The position numbers were made by a program, and so were the translations under genes. DNA of 64,000 bases, taken from an uncultured Lachnospiraceae bacterium (GTDB lineage Bacteria > Bacillota > Clostridia > Lachnospirales > Lachnospiraceae). The stretch covers positions 35,309 to 99,308 of the forward strand of contig URQQ01000008.1 of the NCBI GenBank assembly GCA_900549995.1. Direction: 5' to 3'. The notes beneath the pieces were generated by a model, which worked only from the letters and a program-made list of their open reading frames with translations, was not told where the DNA came from and searched no databases. Positions 16,163 to 24,594 of the stretch are shown piece by piece. Every line of letters begins with the position of its first letter. Positions within the stretch are counted from its first letter, which is position 1.

Positions 16163-17329
16163 CTAGTAAAGCATCTGTTTGATCGCCTTATTGTCCATAT
16201 TATCTTTCGTTACCCATGTATAACCAGTATCAACATTTGCTTCATTTCCAAGTCCAAGTACAGATCTTGCAGCTGCGATCACAGTCGCATATCCCATTCC
16301 ATAAGGATTCTGTATGATCAACCCTTCGATATTGCCATTTTCCAGTGCTTCCAGCTGTTTTTCTCCTCCGTCAAATGCGACAATCGGAAGATCATCTTTT
16401 TCAAGTTCTTCGCATACACTCACTGCCAGCTGTGATGAATCTACATTCGTTGCATAAATTCCTGAAATATCAGGATTTTTCTCCAGAATATATTTGATTA
16501 CATCTTCCTGTGTAATACTTTCCGGTTCCACTGCCTGCTCTTCCGTACTCTTTTCCTGTGCGATCTGTTTCGCCATTGTCTCCAGCTCATCCATATGATA
16601 AACCTGTGCGATTTTAATCCCCGGATGATTATTCTTAATTTCCTCGGTGAATGCTGATTCCCGGACTTTTCCGGTCGTAGATTTTGCGTCATGTACAATG
16701 ACTGCAACCTCTCCTTTTTCTTCAAGCATGTCGCTCAGCTTCACAGCTGCAGTCTGAGCTGCTGCTGTATTATCTGTGGAACATTTGGAAGATATATCCT
16801 GATAATCACTGCCAGAATCAAATGTAACGATCGGTATATCATTCTCCCCTGCCAGGTCAAACTGCACGGTACATGCAGTCGCATCGATCGGCGCAATTCC
16901 AAGCGCTTCCGGATAACGAGCCAGCTCTTCATCCAGAATGTTAATCTGCTCATCCACACTGTCCGTCTCACTTGGACCACTGTAATTTACTTTAATCTTA
17001 TCTTCACCTTTATAACCAAGCATCTCATTGATATCATCTGCCGCCTGCAAAACTCCCGCTTTTACTTCTTTCCAATAGCTTGTTCCATCACCTTTCCCAA
17101 TCACGGAAAGATAGGTCCCCTTCTCCAGGTTCAGCCCTTCTACATTACTATATGCCTGAGGACGGATAACATCCAATTTGCTCTGATATTCATTTACTTC
17201 TTTTTCTGCAGTCTTAACCGGTGTTTTCTTCTGCTGGTCTGTATCATTTTTACTTGAACATGATGCTGCTGAAGTCCCTATGACTGCTGCACAAAGAATG
17301 CAAGCCATTGCTCTCCACTTATTTTTCAT
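16163..17329 (-). CDS. Periplasmic-binding-protein-like lipoprotein (sugar type), orphan
   Basis: A 388-residue secreted lipoprotein. The signal peptide ends in a lipobox SAASC, placing the lipidated Cys at about residue 24. The rest is a type 1 periplasmic binding fold (Peripla_BP_4) as in ribose or autoinducer-2 binding proteins: INILDEELARYPEALGIAPI, PIVTFDSGSDY, STDNTAAAQTAA and PIVAFDGGEKQLEAL. No permease or ATPase gene is adjacent; the ribose-type importer at the right end of the window is 43 kb away. It could feed a distant transporter or present ligand to the neighbouring histidine kinase. GGGAG precedes the ATG. Confidence 0.88.
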   Translation of the reverse strand: MKNKWRAMACILCAAVIGTSAASCSSKNDTDQQKKTPVKTAEKEVNEYQSKLDVIRPQAYSNVEGLNLEKGTYLSVIGKGDGTSYWKEVKAGVLQAADDINEMLGYKGEDKIKVNYSGPSETDSVDEQINILDEELARYPEALGIAPIDATACTVQFDLAGENDIPIVTFDSGSDYQDISSKCSTDNTAAAQTAAVKLSDMLEEKGEVAVIVHDAKSTTGKVRESAFTEEIKNNHPGIKIAQVYHMDELETMAKQIAQEKSTEEQAVEPESITQEDVIKYILEKNPDISGIYATNVDSSQLAVSVCEELEKDDLPIVAFDGGEKQLEALENGNIEGLIIQNPYGMGYATVIAAARSVLGLGNEANVDTGYTWVTKDNMDNKAIKQMLY

Positions 17330-17346
17330 CTTTTTTGTCTCCCTGC

Positions 17347-17375
17347 ATTATAAGTTGATTACACCATAACATGAA
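17347..17375 (-). promoter_or_regulatory. Putative promoter of the orphan binding-protein gene
   Basis: On the minus strand TTCATG (-35) and TATAAT (-10) are separated by 17 bp, about 20 bp before the ATG. Just upstream lies the inverted repeat TTCACC (17390-17395) / GGTGAA (17403-17408), a possible operator. Confidence 0.45.
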
Positions 17376-17447
17376 CACTATACACCAATTTCACCCAAAA
17401 GTGGTGAACTATTTCTTAAATTTTTCGTAAAATTCGAATCCTGATAA

Positions 17448-17569
17448 GCCATGCACGAGAAAATCTAAGCAAATCGACGCAAGCTTGCTTGCAGAGACTT
17501 GCTTAGATTTTTTCGTATACGGCGGTCAACCGTACTGAGATGCAGCGCAGCGGAATCGAAGTGCATGGC
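17448..17569. repeat. Single copy of the palindromic repeat family
   Basis: A 122-bp folded element with ends GCCATGCAC (17448-17456) and GTGCATGGC (17561-17569), an inner stem AAAATCTAAGCAA / TTGCTTAGATTTT, and a core GCAAGCTTGC. Its right half, read on the minus strand (GCCATGCACTTCGATTCCGC...), matches the units of the 11-kb array. It is a non-coding, hairpin-forming dispersed repeat of REP or MITE type. Confidence 0.8.
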
Positions 17570-17607
17570 TTTTTAATGATCTTTATTTACCACCTGCCAT
17601 TATTCAC

Positions 17608-17637
17608 TTGACTGAATTAATTCTTTCCCATTATAAT
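17608..17637 (+). promoter_or_regulatory. Promoter of the pyruvate formate-lyase operon
   Basis: TTGACT (17608-17613) and TATAAT (17632-17637) are spaced by 18 bp. The leader then carries the inverted repeat TTATTG-GTAA-CAATAA (17676-17691), a direct repeat AGCTTATTA (17670-17678 and 17697-17705), and a small hairpin CCCTC-AGCC-GAGGG (17730-17743) just before the ribosome binding site. These are candidate regulatory sites; no regulator is assigned. Confidence 0.65.
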
Positions 17638-17762
17638 AATTGCGTATCTTGAATCCCAATGTAAGTTTTAGCTTATTATTGGTAACAATAAACAATAGCT
17701 TATTAATTTCTTTTTTGATAAGCCAGCATCCCTCAGCCGAGGGTACCACAGGAGGAAATACA

Positions 17763-19877
17763 ATGGAAAAAAAATGGCACTCAAACTGGGACGGCTTTAC
17801 GCCGGGGCGGTGGAACCGTACCTCAGTCAACGTCCGTGACTTTATACAGCTGAACTACACTCCTTATGAAGGAGATGATTCATTTCTGGCTGCTCCGACA
17901 AAAGCTACTGAGCAGTTGTGGAATCAGGTAATGGATCTTTCCAGACAGGAACGTGAGGCAGGCGGTGTTCTTGATATGGACACTAAGATCGTCTCAACAA
18001 TTACCTCTCATGGTCCTGGTTATTTAGATAAAGATCTGGAACAGATCGTAGGCTTCCAGACAGATAAGCCTTTCAAACGTTCCCTTCAGCCGTTTGGCGG
18101 AATCAGGATGGCTGTAAAGGCCTGCGAAGATAATGGCTACACAGTAGACCCGGATGTGGTAAAAATCTTTACTGACTACCGCAAGACACATAATCAGGGC
18201 GTATTCGACGCTTACACACCAGAAATGCGTATGGCCAGAAAATCCGCAATCATTACAGGTCTTCCGGATGCATACGGCCGCGGACGTATCATCGGTGACT
18301 ACCGCCGTGTAGCTCTGTATGGAACCGAGCTTCTGATTAAAGATAAGAAACAACAGCTTGCAACATCTCTCGTACGTATGACAGGTGAAAATATCCGCCT
18401 TCGCGAAGAACTGTCTGAACAGATCCGTGCACTTTCTGAACTTCAGAAACTTGGTGAAATCTATGGTTTCGATATCTCACAGCCGGCTTCCAACGCTAAA
18501 GAGGCAATCCAGTGGCTGTATTTTGGATACCTTGCCGCTGTAAAAGAACAGAACGGTGCGGCAATGAGTCTTGGACGTACTTCTACCTTCCTTGATATCT
18601 TTATCCAGCGTGATCTTGACCGCGGCCTGATTACAGAAGAACAGGCACAGGAATATATTGATCATTTTATTATGAAACTCCGTCTCGTGAAATTTGCACG
18701 TACACCTGAATACAATGAATTATTCTCCGGTGACCCTACATGGGTAACAGAATCTATCGGAGGGGTCGGCATCGATGGACGGCCGCTTGTAACGAAAAGT
18801 TCGTTCCGGTATCTGCACACGCTGGACAACCTTGGGACTTCTCCGGAGCCAAACCTGACAGTTTTATGGTCTACAAGACTTCCAAGGAACTTTAAAGAAT
18901 ATTGTGCGAAAATGTCAATCAAATCTTCTTCCATCCAGTATGAGAACGATGATCTGATGCGTGAGACACACGGAGACGACTATGCAATCGCATGCTGTGT
19001 ATCTTCCATGCGTGTCGGCAAAGAAATGCAGTTCTTTGGAGCACGTGCAAACCTTGCCAAGTGTCTGCTTTATGCGATCAACGGCGGTATCGACGAAAAA
19101 CTTAAAGTCCAGGTCGGACCGAAATACCGTCCGGTGGAAGGTGAATATCTTGAATATGATGATGTCATTGAAAAATTCGATGATATGATGGAATGGCTTG
19201 CCGGCCTTTATGTCAACACTTTGAACATTATCCATTATATGCATGATAAATACAGTTATGAGAAACTTCAGATGGCACTGCATGACCGTGAAGTAAAGCG
19301 TTATTTTGCCACAGGAATTGCCGGCCTCTCAGTAGTTGCCGACTCGCTGAGTGCAATCAGATATGCGAAAGTAAAGGTCATCCGTGATGAAAGCGGACTT
19401 GCGGTAGACTATCAGGTGGAAGGTGACTACCCGAAATACGGCAACAACGATGACCGTGTTGACGAAATCGCAGTCAATGTAGTACGTGCATTTATGGACA
19501 AAGTCCGTAAACACCACACCTACCGCCACAGTATACCAACAACATCCATATTGACGATTACATCGAATGTAGTGTATGGTAAAAAGACAGGGAACACTCC
19601 GGATGGAAGACGTATGGGTGAACCGCTTGCTCCTGGAGCCAATCCAATGCACAGACGTGATACTCACGGTGCTCTTGCTTCACTTGCTTCAGTTGCAAAG
19701 CTCCCGTTCCGTCACGCACAGGATGGTATTTCCAACACCTTCTCCATCATACCGGACGCCCTTGGAAAAGACACTCAGATCTTCCTTGGCGATCTCGATG
19801 TAGGGGATCTGGACAGCTGCCGCGATATGGCATGCAACATTCCAAATCTTCACGAAGGTCTGGACAGCGAAGAGTAA
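17763..19877 (+). CDS. pflB: Pyruvate formate-lyase core without its glycyl-radical domain
   Basis: Converts pyruvate and CoA to acetyl-CoA and formate in anaerobic fermentation. The 704-residue protein has the PFL barrel with the adjacent catalytic cysteines C411 and C412 ([18 protein letters not shown]) and the [15 protein letters not shown] segment [19 protein letters not shown]. It ends after [11 protein letters not shown] and [11 protein letters not shown], just where the C-terminal glycyl-radical domain would begin in the usual ~750-residue enzyme. That domain is supplied by the next gene. ATG 17763 follows AGGAGG; the 41 codons upstream in the same frame cover the promoter and leader. 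The operon is pflB, glycyl-radical gene, pflA. Confidence 0.95.
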   Translation: MEKKWHSNWDGFTPGRWNRTSVNVRDFIQLNYTPYEGDDSFLAAPTKATEQLWNQVMDLSRQEREAGGVLDMDTKIVSTITSHGPGYLDKDLEQIVGFQTDKPFKRSLQPFGGIRMAVKACEDNGYTVDPDVVKIFTDYRKTHNQGVFDAYTPEMRMARKSAIITGLPDAYGRGRIIGDYRRVALYGTELLIKDKKQQLATSLVRMTGENIRLREELSEQIRALSELQKLGEIYGFDISQPASNAKEAIQWLYFGYLAAVKEQNGAAMSLGRTSTFLDIFIQRDLDRGLITEEQAQEYIDHFIMKLRLVKFARTPEYNELFSGDPTWVTESIGGVGIDGRPLVTKSSFRYLHTLDNLGTSPEPNLTVLWSTRLPRNFKEYCAKMSIKSSSIQYENDDLMRETHGDDYAIACCVSSMRVGKEMQFFGARANLAKCLLYAINGGIDEKLKVQVGPKYRPVEGEYLEYDDVIEKFDDMMEWLAGLYVNTLNIIHYMHDKYSYEKLQMALHDREVKRYFATGIAGLSVVADSLSAIRYAKVKVIRDESGLAVDYQVEGDYPKYGNNDDRVDEIAVNVVRAFMDKVRKHHTYRHSIPTTSILTITSNVVYGKKTGNTPDGRRMGEPLAPGANPMHRRDTHGALASLASVAKLPFRHAQDGISNTFSIIPDALGKDTQIFLGDLDVGDLDSCRDMACNIPNLHEGLDSEE

Positions 19878-19919
19878 ACAAAGACAGTTCATCTCATTCT
19901 CAAACAGGAGGTATATAAA

Positions 19920-20162
19920 ATGGCAGTAAATCAACAGCAGATTGATAACTTGGTTTCTATGCTTGACGGATATGTAGAACAGGGCGGGCATCACCTGAAT
20001 GTCAACGTTTTTACAAAGGAAACGTTGCTGGATGCACAGAAACACCCTGAGAATTATCCTCAGCTTACTGTACGTGTATCCGGATACGCCGTGAATTTCA
20101 TTAAGCTGACAAAAGAACAGCAGGATGATGTAATTGCACGTACATTCCACGAAACCCTATAA
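19920..20162 (+). CDS. grcA: Stand-alone glycyl-radical domain (GrcA-like)
   Basis: An 80-residue protein equivalent to the last part of pyruvate formate-lyase. It holds [36 protein letters not shown] and [10 protein letters not shown]. The radical-bearing glycine is G55 in RVSGY. It has its own strong AGGAGG site, begins 42 bp after the pflB stop, and is followed by pflA. In E. coli, GrcA (YfiD) repairs oxygen-cleaved PFL by replacing this domain; here it appears to be the only copy near the core gene, so the enzyme probably works as a two-part complex. Confidence 0.92.
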   Translation: MAVNQQQIDNLVSMLDGYVEQGGHHLNVNVFTKETLLDAQKHPENYPQLTVRVSGYAVNFIKLTKEQQDDVIARTFHETL

Positions 20163-20193
20163 ACCACACAGCAGGCTTTATCTGCTGTCTGTT

Positions 20194-20228
20194 GGAGGAG
20201 GCCGCACTTTTGGGCCTCCTTCCTTTTT
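20194..20228 (+). terminator. Hairpin between the glycyl-radical gene and pflA
   Basis: AGGAGGCC (20196-20203) pairs with GGCCTCCT (20213-20220) and is followed by TCCTTTTT. It looks like a leaky terminator that would lower activase expression relative to the enzyme subunits. Confidence 0.6.
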
Positions 20229-20251
20229 ACAGACTGAAAGAAGGAAACTTT

Positions 20252-21010
20252 ATGAGAAAAGGACATATCCATTCTATAGAAAGCTGCGGCACCGTTGATG
20301 GCCCCGGCATACGTTATGTGATTTTTTTCCAGGGCTGCCCCATGCGCTGTCAATATTGCCACAATCCCGATACATGGGATCCTGCAGGCGGTACTCTAAT
20401 GACGGTCAAGGAAGTTCTCGATGGATTTTACACGAACCTTCCTTTTTACAGAAGCGGAGGCGTCACCGTCACAGGCGGGGAACCACTGGTGCAGATTGAC
20501 TTTTTGACAGAACTTTTTGAGAATCTGAAATCCAACCATATTCACACCTGCATCGATACTTCCGGAATTACATTTCATCCTGACAGCCAGGACTCCATGG
20601 AGCGTCTTGATCATCTTTTATCATTAACCGATCTTGTAATGCTCGATATAAAGCATATCAACGACGCCCGCCATCAGACACTCACCGGTCACAGCAATCA
20701 GCGGATCCTGGATTTCGCACACTACCTGGACAGGAAAAATATTCCCGTCTGGATCCGGCACGTTCTCGTCCCTGGAATCACTTTTTATCGGGAATATCTG
20801 GAAGAACTGGGCACTTTCATGGCCTCTCTGCACAATATCGAGGCCCTTGACGTACTGCCCTATCATTCTATGGGAACTGCAAAGTATGCTTCTCTCGGTA
20901 TCAGTTATCCCCTTCACGGTACTCCTGAGCCGTCAAAAGCTGATGCCCAGGCTGCCAGAAACGTAATTCTTTCTGCATATCAGAAGGCCCGGACAAACCA
21001 GAATCAATAA
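20252..21010 (+). CDS. pflA: Pyruvate formate-lyase-activating enzyme (radical SAM)
   Basis: Uses S-adenosylmethionine and a [4Fe-4S] cluster to place the glycyl radical on pyruvate formate-lyase. The cluster motif CPMRCQYC supplies C29, C33 and C36. Other marks are HSIESCGTVDGPGIR at the N-terminus, GGVTVTGGEPLVQ and the C-terminal LPYHSMGTAKYASLG. At 252 aa it matches the family. The ATG at 20252 follows GAAGGAAA; an upstream in-frame ATG at 20192 lies in the terminator hairpin and adds 20 unconserved residues. Confidence 0.95.
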   Translation: MRKGHIHSIESCGTVDGPGIRYVIFFQGCPMRCQYCHNPDTWDPAGGTLMTVKEVLDGFYTNLPFYRSGGVTVTGGEPLVQIDFLTELFENLKSNHIHTCIDTSGITFHPDSQDSMERLDHLLSLTDLVMLDIKHINDARHQTLTGHSNQRILDFAHYLDRKNIPVWIRHVLVPGITFYREYLEELGTFMASLHNIEALDVLPYHSMGTAKYASLGISYPLHGTPEPSKADAQAARNVILSAYQKARTNQNQ

Positions 21011-21052
21011 TTGTAATATTTACCTTGTACTAAATTCAGAGCATAAAAATGC

Positions 21053-21081
21053 TTGTATAATTGGCGTATTTGTATTAGAAT
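21053..21081 (+). promoter_or_regulatory. Promoter of the ferredoxin gene
   Basis: TTGTAT (21053-21058) and TAGAAT (21076-21081) are separated by 17 bp, about 50 bp before the ferredoxin ATG. Confidence 0.5.
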
Positions 21082-21132
21082 AAAAGAAAACTTGATAGTT
21101 TAACTATCTCGAGAAAAGGAGGCTACATACCA

Positions 21133-21303
21133 ATGGCACACGTAATTAGTGATGAATGTGTAAGCTGTGGAGCTTGCGAAGCAGAATGTCCAGTAGGAGC
21201 TATCGCACAGGGAGCTGACCACTACGAAATCGATGCTGACGCTTGTGTAGATTGTGGTGCTTGTGCATCACAGTGCCCAACAGGTGCTATCTCTCAGGCT
21301 TAA
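21133..21303 (+). CDS. 2[4Fe-4S] clostridial-type ferredoxin
   Basis: A 56-residue electron carrier with two CxxCxxCxxxCP motifs: CVSCGACEAECPVG at about 9-22 and CVDCGACASQCPTG at about 38-51. This is the classic low-potential clostridial ferredoxin serving hydrogenases and pyruvate:ferredoxin oxidoreductase. AAAGGAGG lies upstream of the ATG. It forms a single-gene transcript closed by the terminator at 21337. Confidence 0.96.
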   Translation: MAHVISDECVSCGACEAECPVGAIAQGADHYEIDADACVDCGACASQCPTGAISQA

Positions 21304-21336
21304 TTAAAGCATGTAATACAAGTGCATCTGCACTTT

Positions 21337-21370
21337 AACCCCTCAGTCCGTTTACGGGCTGAGGGGTTTT
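21337..21370 (+). terminator. Terminator of the ferredoxin gene
   Basis: AACCCCTCAG (21337-21346) pairs with CTGAGGGGTT (21359-21368), followed by TT. A strong GC-rich stem. Confidence 0.85.
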
Positions 21371-21537
21371 ACATTCTCCATTTCCTGTCTCCCGTCTCTG
21401 CGTTATCTTTTATTGTCGTTTCCTGATACGCTCTGTCATCTGCCGTATTTTTCCCCCTGATCCTGTCATCATTTGATGGATGAAAGTTATGATACACTTG
21501 TCCACTTTATGTTATCATAAAGATGTACTTAAAAGCC

Positions 21538-21575
21538 GTTGAACATTAACGTTCAACCACGTTTGCTTGTTGAAC
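21538..21575. promoter_or_regulatory. GTTGAAC operator-like repeats before the MerR-type gene
   Basis: GTTGAAC (21538-21544) and GTTCAAC (21551-21557) form a perfect 7-bp inverted repeat with a 6-bp spacer, and a third GTTGAAC lies at 21569-21575. The spacing and position, 64 bp before the ATG of a MerR-type gene, suit an autoregulatory site. No binding is shown. Confidence 0.4.
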
Positions 21576-21638
21576 TTCATGTATGCAGGAGATTCCTGCT
21601 TCAATAAGTGTAACTTAACAACATAAGGGGGTAATAGT

Positions 21639-22358
21639 ATGGGCGAGGTTCATTACATGATATCGGAAGCCGCCAAAAAGGTCAGCGTCGAACCCCATGT
21701 ATTAAGATACTGGGAAGACGAACTGAATCTGCCGATCGGCCGCAATGATATGGGACATCGATTCTATACCGAAGAAAACATACAGTTATTCGACTGTATC
21801 AAAGAACTGAAAGAACAGGGACTGTCATTAAAGGAATTAAAAATACTGATCCCTGACATCCTCCGCACCAAAGAAAAGTTAAAACACCAGAAAAAGTCCG
21901 CAGCAGATGTGAAGGCAGCAAATACCAATGTTGTGCATGAGGCAAAAACCAAGACCAAGCCTGCCGAAGTAAACTCTGCGGTACCGGAAAAAGTTTCTTT
22001 CACTTCACCTGTAGTGAGAGCTTCAGATGATGGACAAGCTTCGGCTGCTTCCACTTCGGATACCTCTTCTTTAGCGCTCTCATCCGGCGAAAAAACCCGC
22101 CTTCTGAAAGGCCTTCTTTCCGAGGTCGTTGTAGATGCGCTGCTTGCCAACAACAAAATACTTGAAGAGGCTGTATGCAGCAGTGTCAACGAAAATGTAG
22201 TCAAGAATATGGACTATCTGCTTCAGGCAAAAGAACGGCAGGAAGAAGACCGCTACCGCAAACTGGACCACTTGATCCGCCAACAGCAGGCAAACCGTAA
22301 GGAATCTGCAAAAATGACTCCTGTGCGGAAGTTTAAGCGGCTCATTGGTGAGGCATAA
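21639..22358 (+). CDS. MerR-type HTH protein with long linker and coiled-coil tail
   Basis: A 239-residue protein. The N-terminal MerR winged helix (about 5-75) has YMISEAAKKVSVEPHVLRYW, EDELNLPIGRN and GHRFYTEENIQLFDCIKELK. A Lys/Ala-rich then Ser/Thr-rich linker (85-150) follows, and a helical tail (about 150-235) ends in a basic patch (RKFKRLIGEA). It lacks a recognisable effector domain. The layout resembles RacA-like chromosome-anchoring or other structural DNA-binding proteins more than an effector-sensing MerR activator. AAGGGGG precedes the ATG. It is monocistronic and closed by a shared terminator. Confidence 0.75.
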   Translation: MGEVHYMISEAAKKVSVEPHVLRYWEDELNLPIGRNDMGHRFYTEENIQLFDCIKELKEQGLSLKELKILIPDILRTKEKLKHQKKSAADVKAANTNVVHEAKTKTKPAEVNSAVPEKVSFTSPVVRASDDGQASAASTSDTSSLALSSGEKTRLLKGLLSEVVVDALLANNKILEEAVCSSVNENVVKNMDYLLQAKERQEEDRYRKLDHLIRQQQANRKESAKMTPVRKFKRLIGEA

Positions 22359-22369
22359 TGTTTCTCTCT

Positions 22370-22427
22370 GGAATGCCGTGAATCGGCCGGATTACCGAGT
22401 GTATTCCCGGTTCCTGACCGGCATTCC
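22370..22427. repeat. 9-bp inverted repeat downstream of the MerR-type gene
   Basis: GGAATGCCG (22370-22378) and CGGCATTCC (22419-22427) enclose a 40-bp GC-rich loop. It may be a structured 3' end of the transcript; function unknown. Confidence 0.4.
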
Positions 22428-22471
22428 TGTGTAAACAATGTCTGTACATAACTCAAACTGCTTCATGCGTA

Positions 22472-22533
22472 AGAAAGAAGCCGCCGCAAAATCAGATGAC
22501 TGTTCACCTGATTTTGCAGCGGCCTCTTCTTTT
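22472..22533. terminator. Bidirectional terminator between the MerR-type gene and the V-ATPase operon
   Basis: A stem of GCCGCxGCAAAATCAG with CTGATTTTGCxGCGGC around a 12-nt loop. A-rich DNA lies on the left and T-rich DNA on the right, so it ends the plus-strand regulator transcript and the minus-strand ATPase transcript. Confidence 0.85.
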
Positions 22534-23189
22534 TATTTCTCGCTGTAATGATGTGCTTCTTCAAGCATCATATCCTTCACCTTCATCAGTCGGATCTGGG
22601 TACTTCTTTCATTCTCATCCAGCTTCATTGTAATATACTTGATATTCTGCTGAGCCTCCGGAATTATGACATGTTCCAGGGCGTTTACCCTTCTTCTTGT
22701 CTTCTCGATTTCCGCAGACATCAGCTGACATGCCTTCTCTTTCTCTGCAAGTTCCAGCATTTCCGGCAGAACATCTGCCAGAGACTTCACAGCTCCATCC
22801 AGGTCACTGGATGTAAATGCGAATCCATAAGAATAGATATCGTTCGCATCTGCTGTTCTTGTCTGGTACTCAAATGCCGGTATATCGACACTCATGACAT
22901 TCCTTTTGTCTGCCTTTAAAAATACTTCCTGCTTCGGCGCCATCAGAGCTGTATTTAAGATCTCTTCAGACATCCCGGCTTTCGCTATAACGAAGTTCAG
23001 GTTTGCGGCTCCGATTCCGGCTTCTACCTTCTTACGCAGGGCCATATTTTCTCTTACCAAGTCCAGGAACTGGCGCATTAACTCATCGCGCTTATCCTTC
23101 AGAAGCTTATGCCCGCGGATTGCGGTCTTCAGTTTATTCTTCTGCTTCGTCAGCTCCATACGGGTTGGATTTACCTGAGTTGTTGCCAA
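22533..23189 (-). CDS. ntpD: V-type ATPase subunit D (central stalk)
   Basis: A 218-residue coiled-coil subunit of the rotor shaft that links the A3B3 head to the membrane ring. It shows the family start NPTRMELTKQKNKLKTA, a charged helix, and the C-terminal helix RRVNALEHVIIPEAQQNIKY. The start codon is TTG, with AAGGTGA about 6 bp upstream. It is the last gene of the nine-gene operon and lies 30 bp after ntpB. Confidence 0.93.
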   Translation of the reverse strand: MATTQVNPTRMELTKQKNKLKTAIRGHKLLKDKRDELMRQFLDLVRENMALRKKVEAGIGAANLNFVIAKAGMSEEILNTALMAPKQEVFLKADKRNVMSVDIPAFEYQTRTADANDIYSYGFAFTSSDLDGAVKSLADVLPEMLELAEKEKACQLMSAEIEKTRRRVNALEHVIIPEAQQNIKYITMKLDENERSTQIRLMKVKDMMLEEAHHYSEK

Positions 23190-23219
23190 ATTCCATCACC
23201 TTCTTTCCGATTGCTGCGC

Positions 23220-24593
23220 CTAAAACTTCCCATAGTACTGATCCAGGAACTTATCATCAATACGTTTCAGTTCGGCTCTTGGAAGGATAGATAACAGTTT
23301 CCAGCCAATATTCAGCGTCTCCTCAATATCCCTGTTCGCATCATATCCCTGAGATACATACTCTTCCTCAAATGCATCCGCAAATTTGGCATAAATCAAG
23401 TCTGTATCAGAAAGTGCTGCTTCTCCAAGAATAACCATCAGCTCTTTTGCGTCCTTACCACGCGCATACGCAGCAAATAACTGATTCATCGTATTGGCAT
23501 GGTCAGCTCTTGTCTTGCCGTCACCGATACCTTTATCCTTCAGACGTGACAGTGAAGGAAGAACATCGATCGGAGGAGTCACACCCTTACGGTACAGCTC
23601 ACGGCTCAGGATAATCTGACCCTCTGTGATATACCCTGTAAGGTCAGGGATCGGGTGGGTCTTATCATCTTCAGGCATGGAAAGGATCGGAATCATTGTG
23701 ATACTTCCGTCTTTTCCAATCTGGCGTCCTGCTCTCTCATACAGAGATGCAAGGTCAGTATACATATATCCAGGATAACCACGGCGTCCCGGAACCTCTT
23801 TACGTGCCGCTGAAATCTCACGCAGGGCATCGGCATAGTTCGTGATATCTGTCATGATAACAAGGACATGCATCCCTTTTTCGAATGCCAGATACTCTGC
23901 TGCTGTCAGCGCCATACGAGGTGTCGCAATACGTTCAACCGCCGGGTCATTTGCCAGATTGACAAAGAGAACTGTACGGTCGATCGCACCTGTTTCTTTA
24001 AAACTTTCAATGAAGAAGTTGGATTCTTCGAATGTAATACCCATCGCAGCAAATACAACGGCGAACTGCTCGTCTTTTCCTCTAACCTTCGCCTGTCTTG
24101 CAATCTGTGCCGCCAGGTTCGCATGCGGAAGTCCTGACGCCGAGAAGATCGGCAGTTTCTGACCACGGACAAGTGTATTCAGACCATCAATCGCAGAGAT
24201 ACCAGTCTGGATAAACTCAGACGGGTACTGCCTTGCAGCCGGGTTCATCGGAAGACCGTTGATGTCACGGCGCTCTTCCGGAAGAATCTCCGGGCCGCCG
24301 TCGATCGGACGGCCGAGTCCGTCAAAAACACGTCCAAGCATATCACCGGATACGCCAAGCTCCATGCTCCGTCCAAGGAATCTTACTTTACTGTTTGACA
24401 GGTTGATACCTGTAGAGTTCTCAAAAAGCTGTACCAGTGCATCTGTACCGTTAATCTCCAGTACCTTACACCGGCGGGTTTCACCGCTTGCAAGCTCAAT
24501 TTCACCCAGCTCATCATATTTAACATCTTCTACCTGGCGAACGAGCATCAAAGGACCCGCTACTTCTTGTATTGTTCTATATTCTTTTGGCAT
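23220..24593 (-). CDS. ntpB: V-type ATPase subunit B (non-catalytic)
   Basis: A 457-residue subunit of the A3B3 head. It begins [20 protein letters not shown] and has the family pattern [28 protein letters not shown] and [20 protein letters not shown]. It lacks a Walker A GxxxxGKT, as expected for the non-catalytic B subunit. AAGGGGGA stands before the ATG, one base after the ntpA stop, so the two are translationally coupled. Confidence 0.96.
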   Translation of the reverse strand: MPKEYRTIQEVAGPLMLVRQVEDVKYDELGEIELASGETRRCKVLEINGTDALVQLFENSTGINLSNSKVRFLGRSMELGVSGDMLGRVFDGLGRPIDGGPEILPEERRDINGLPMNPAARQYPSEFIQTGISAIDGLNTLVRGQKLPIFSASGLPHANLAAQIARQAKVRGKDEQFAVVFAAMGITFEESNFFIESFKETGAIDRTVLFVNLANDPAVERIATPRMALTAAEYLAFEKGMHVLVIMTDITNYADALREISAARKEVPGRRGYPGYMYTDLASLYERAGRQIGKDGSITMIPILSMPEDDKTHPIPDLTGYITEGQIILSRELYRKGVTPPIDVLPSLSRLKDKGIGDGKTRADHANTMNQLFAAYARGKDAKELMVILGEAALSDTDLIYAKFADAFEEEYVSQGYDANRDIEETLNIGWKLLSILPRAELKRIDDKFLDQYYGKF

Positions 24594-24594
24594 T

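Noticed and set aside
17640..17762. N-terminal extension of pyruvate formate-lyase
   Set aside because: The 41 extra codons cover the leader, its repeats and the AGGAGG site, and bear no similarity to the family start.
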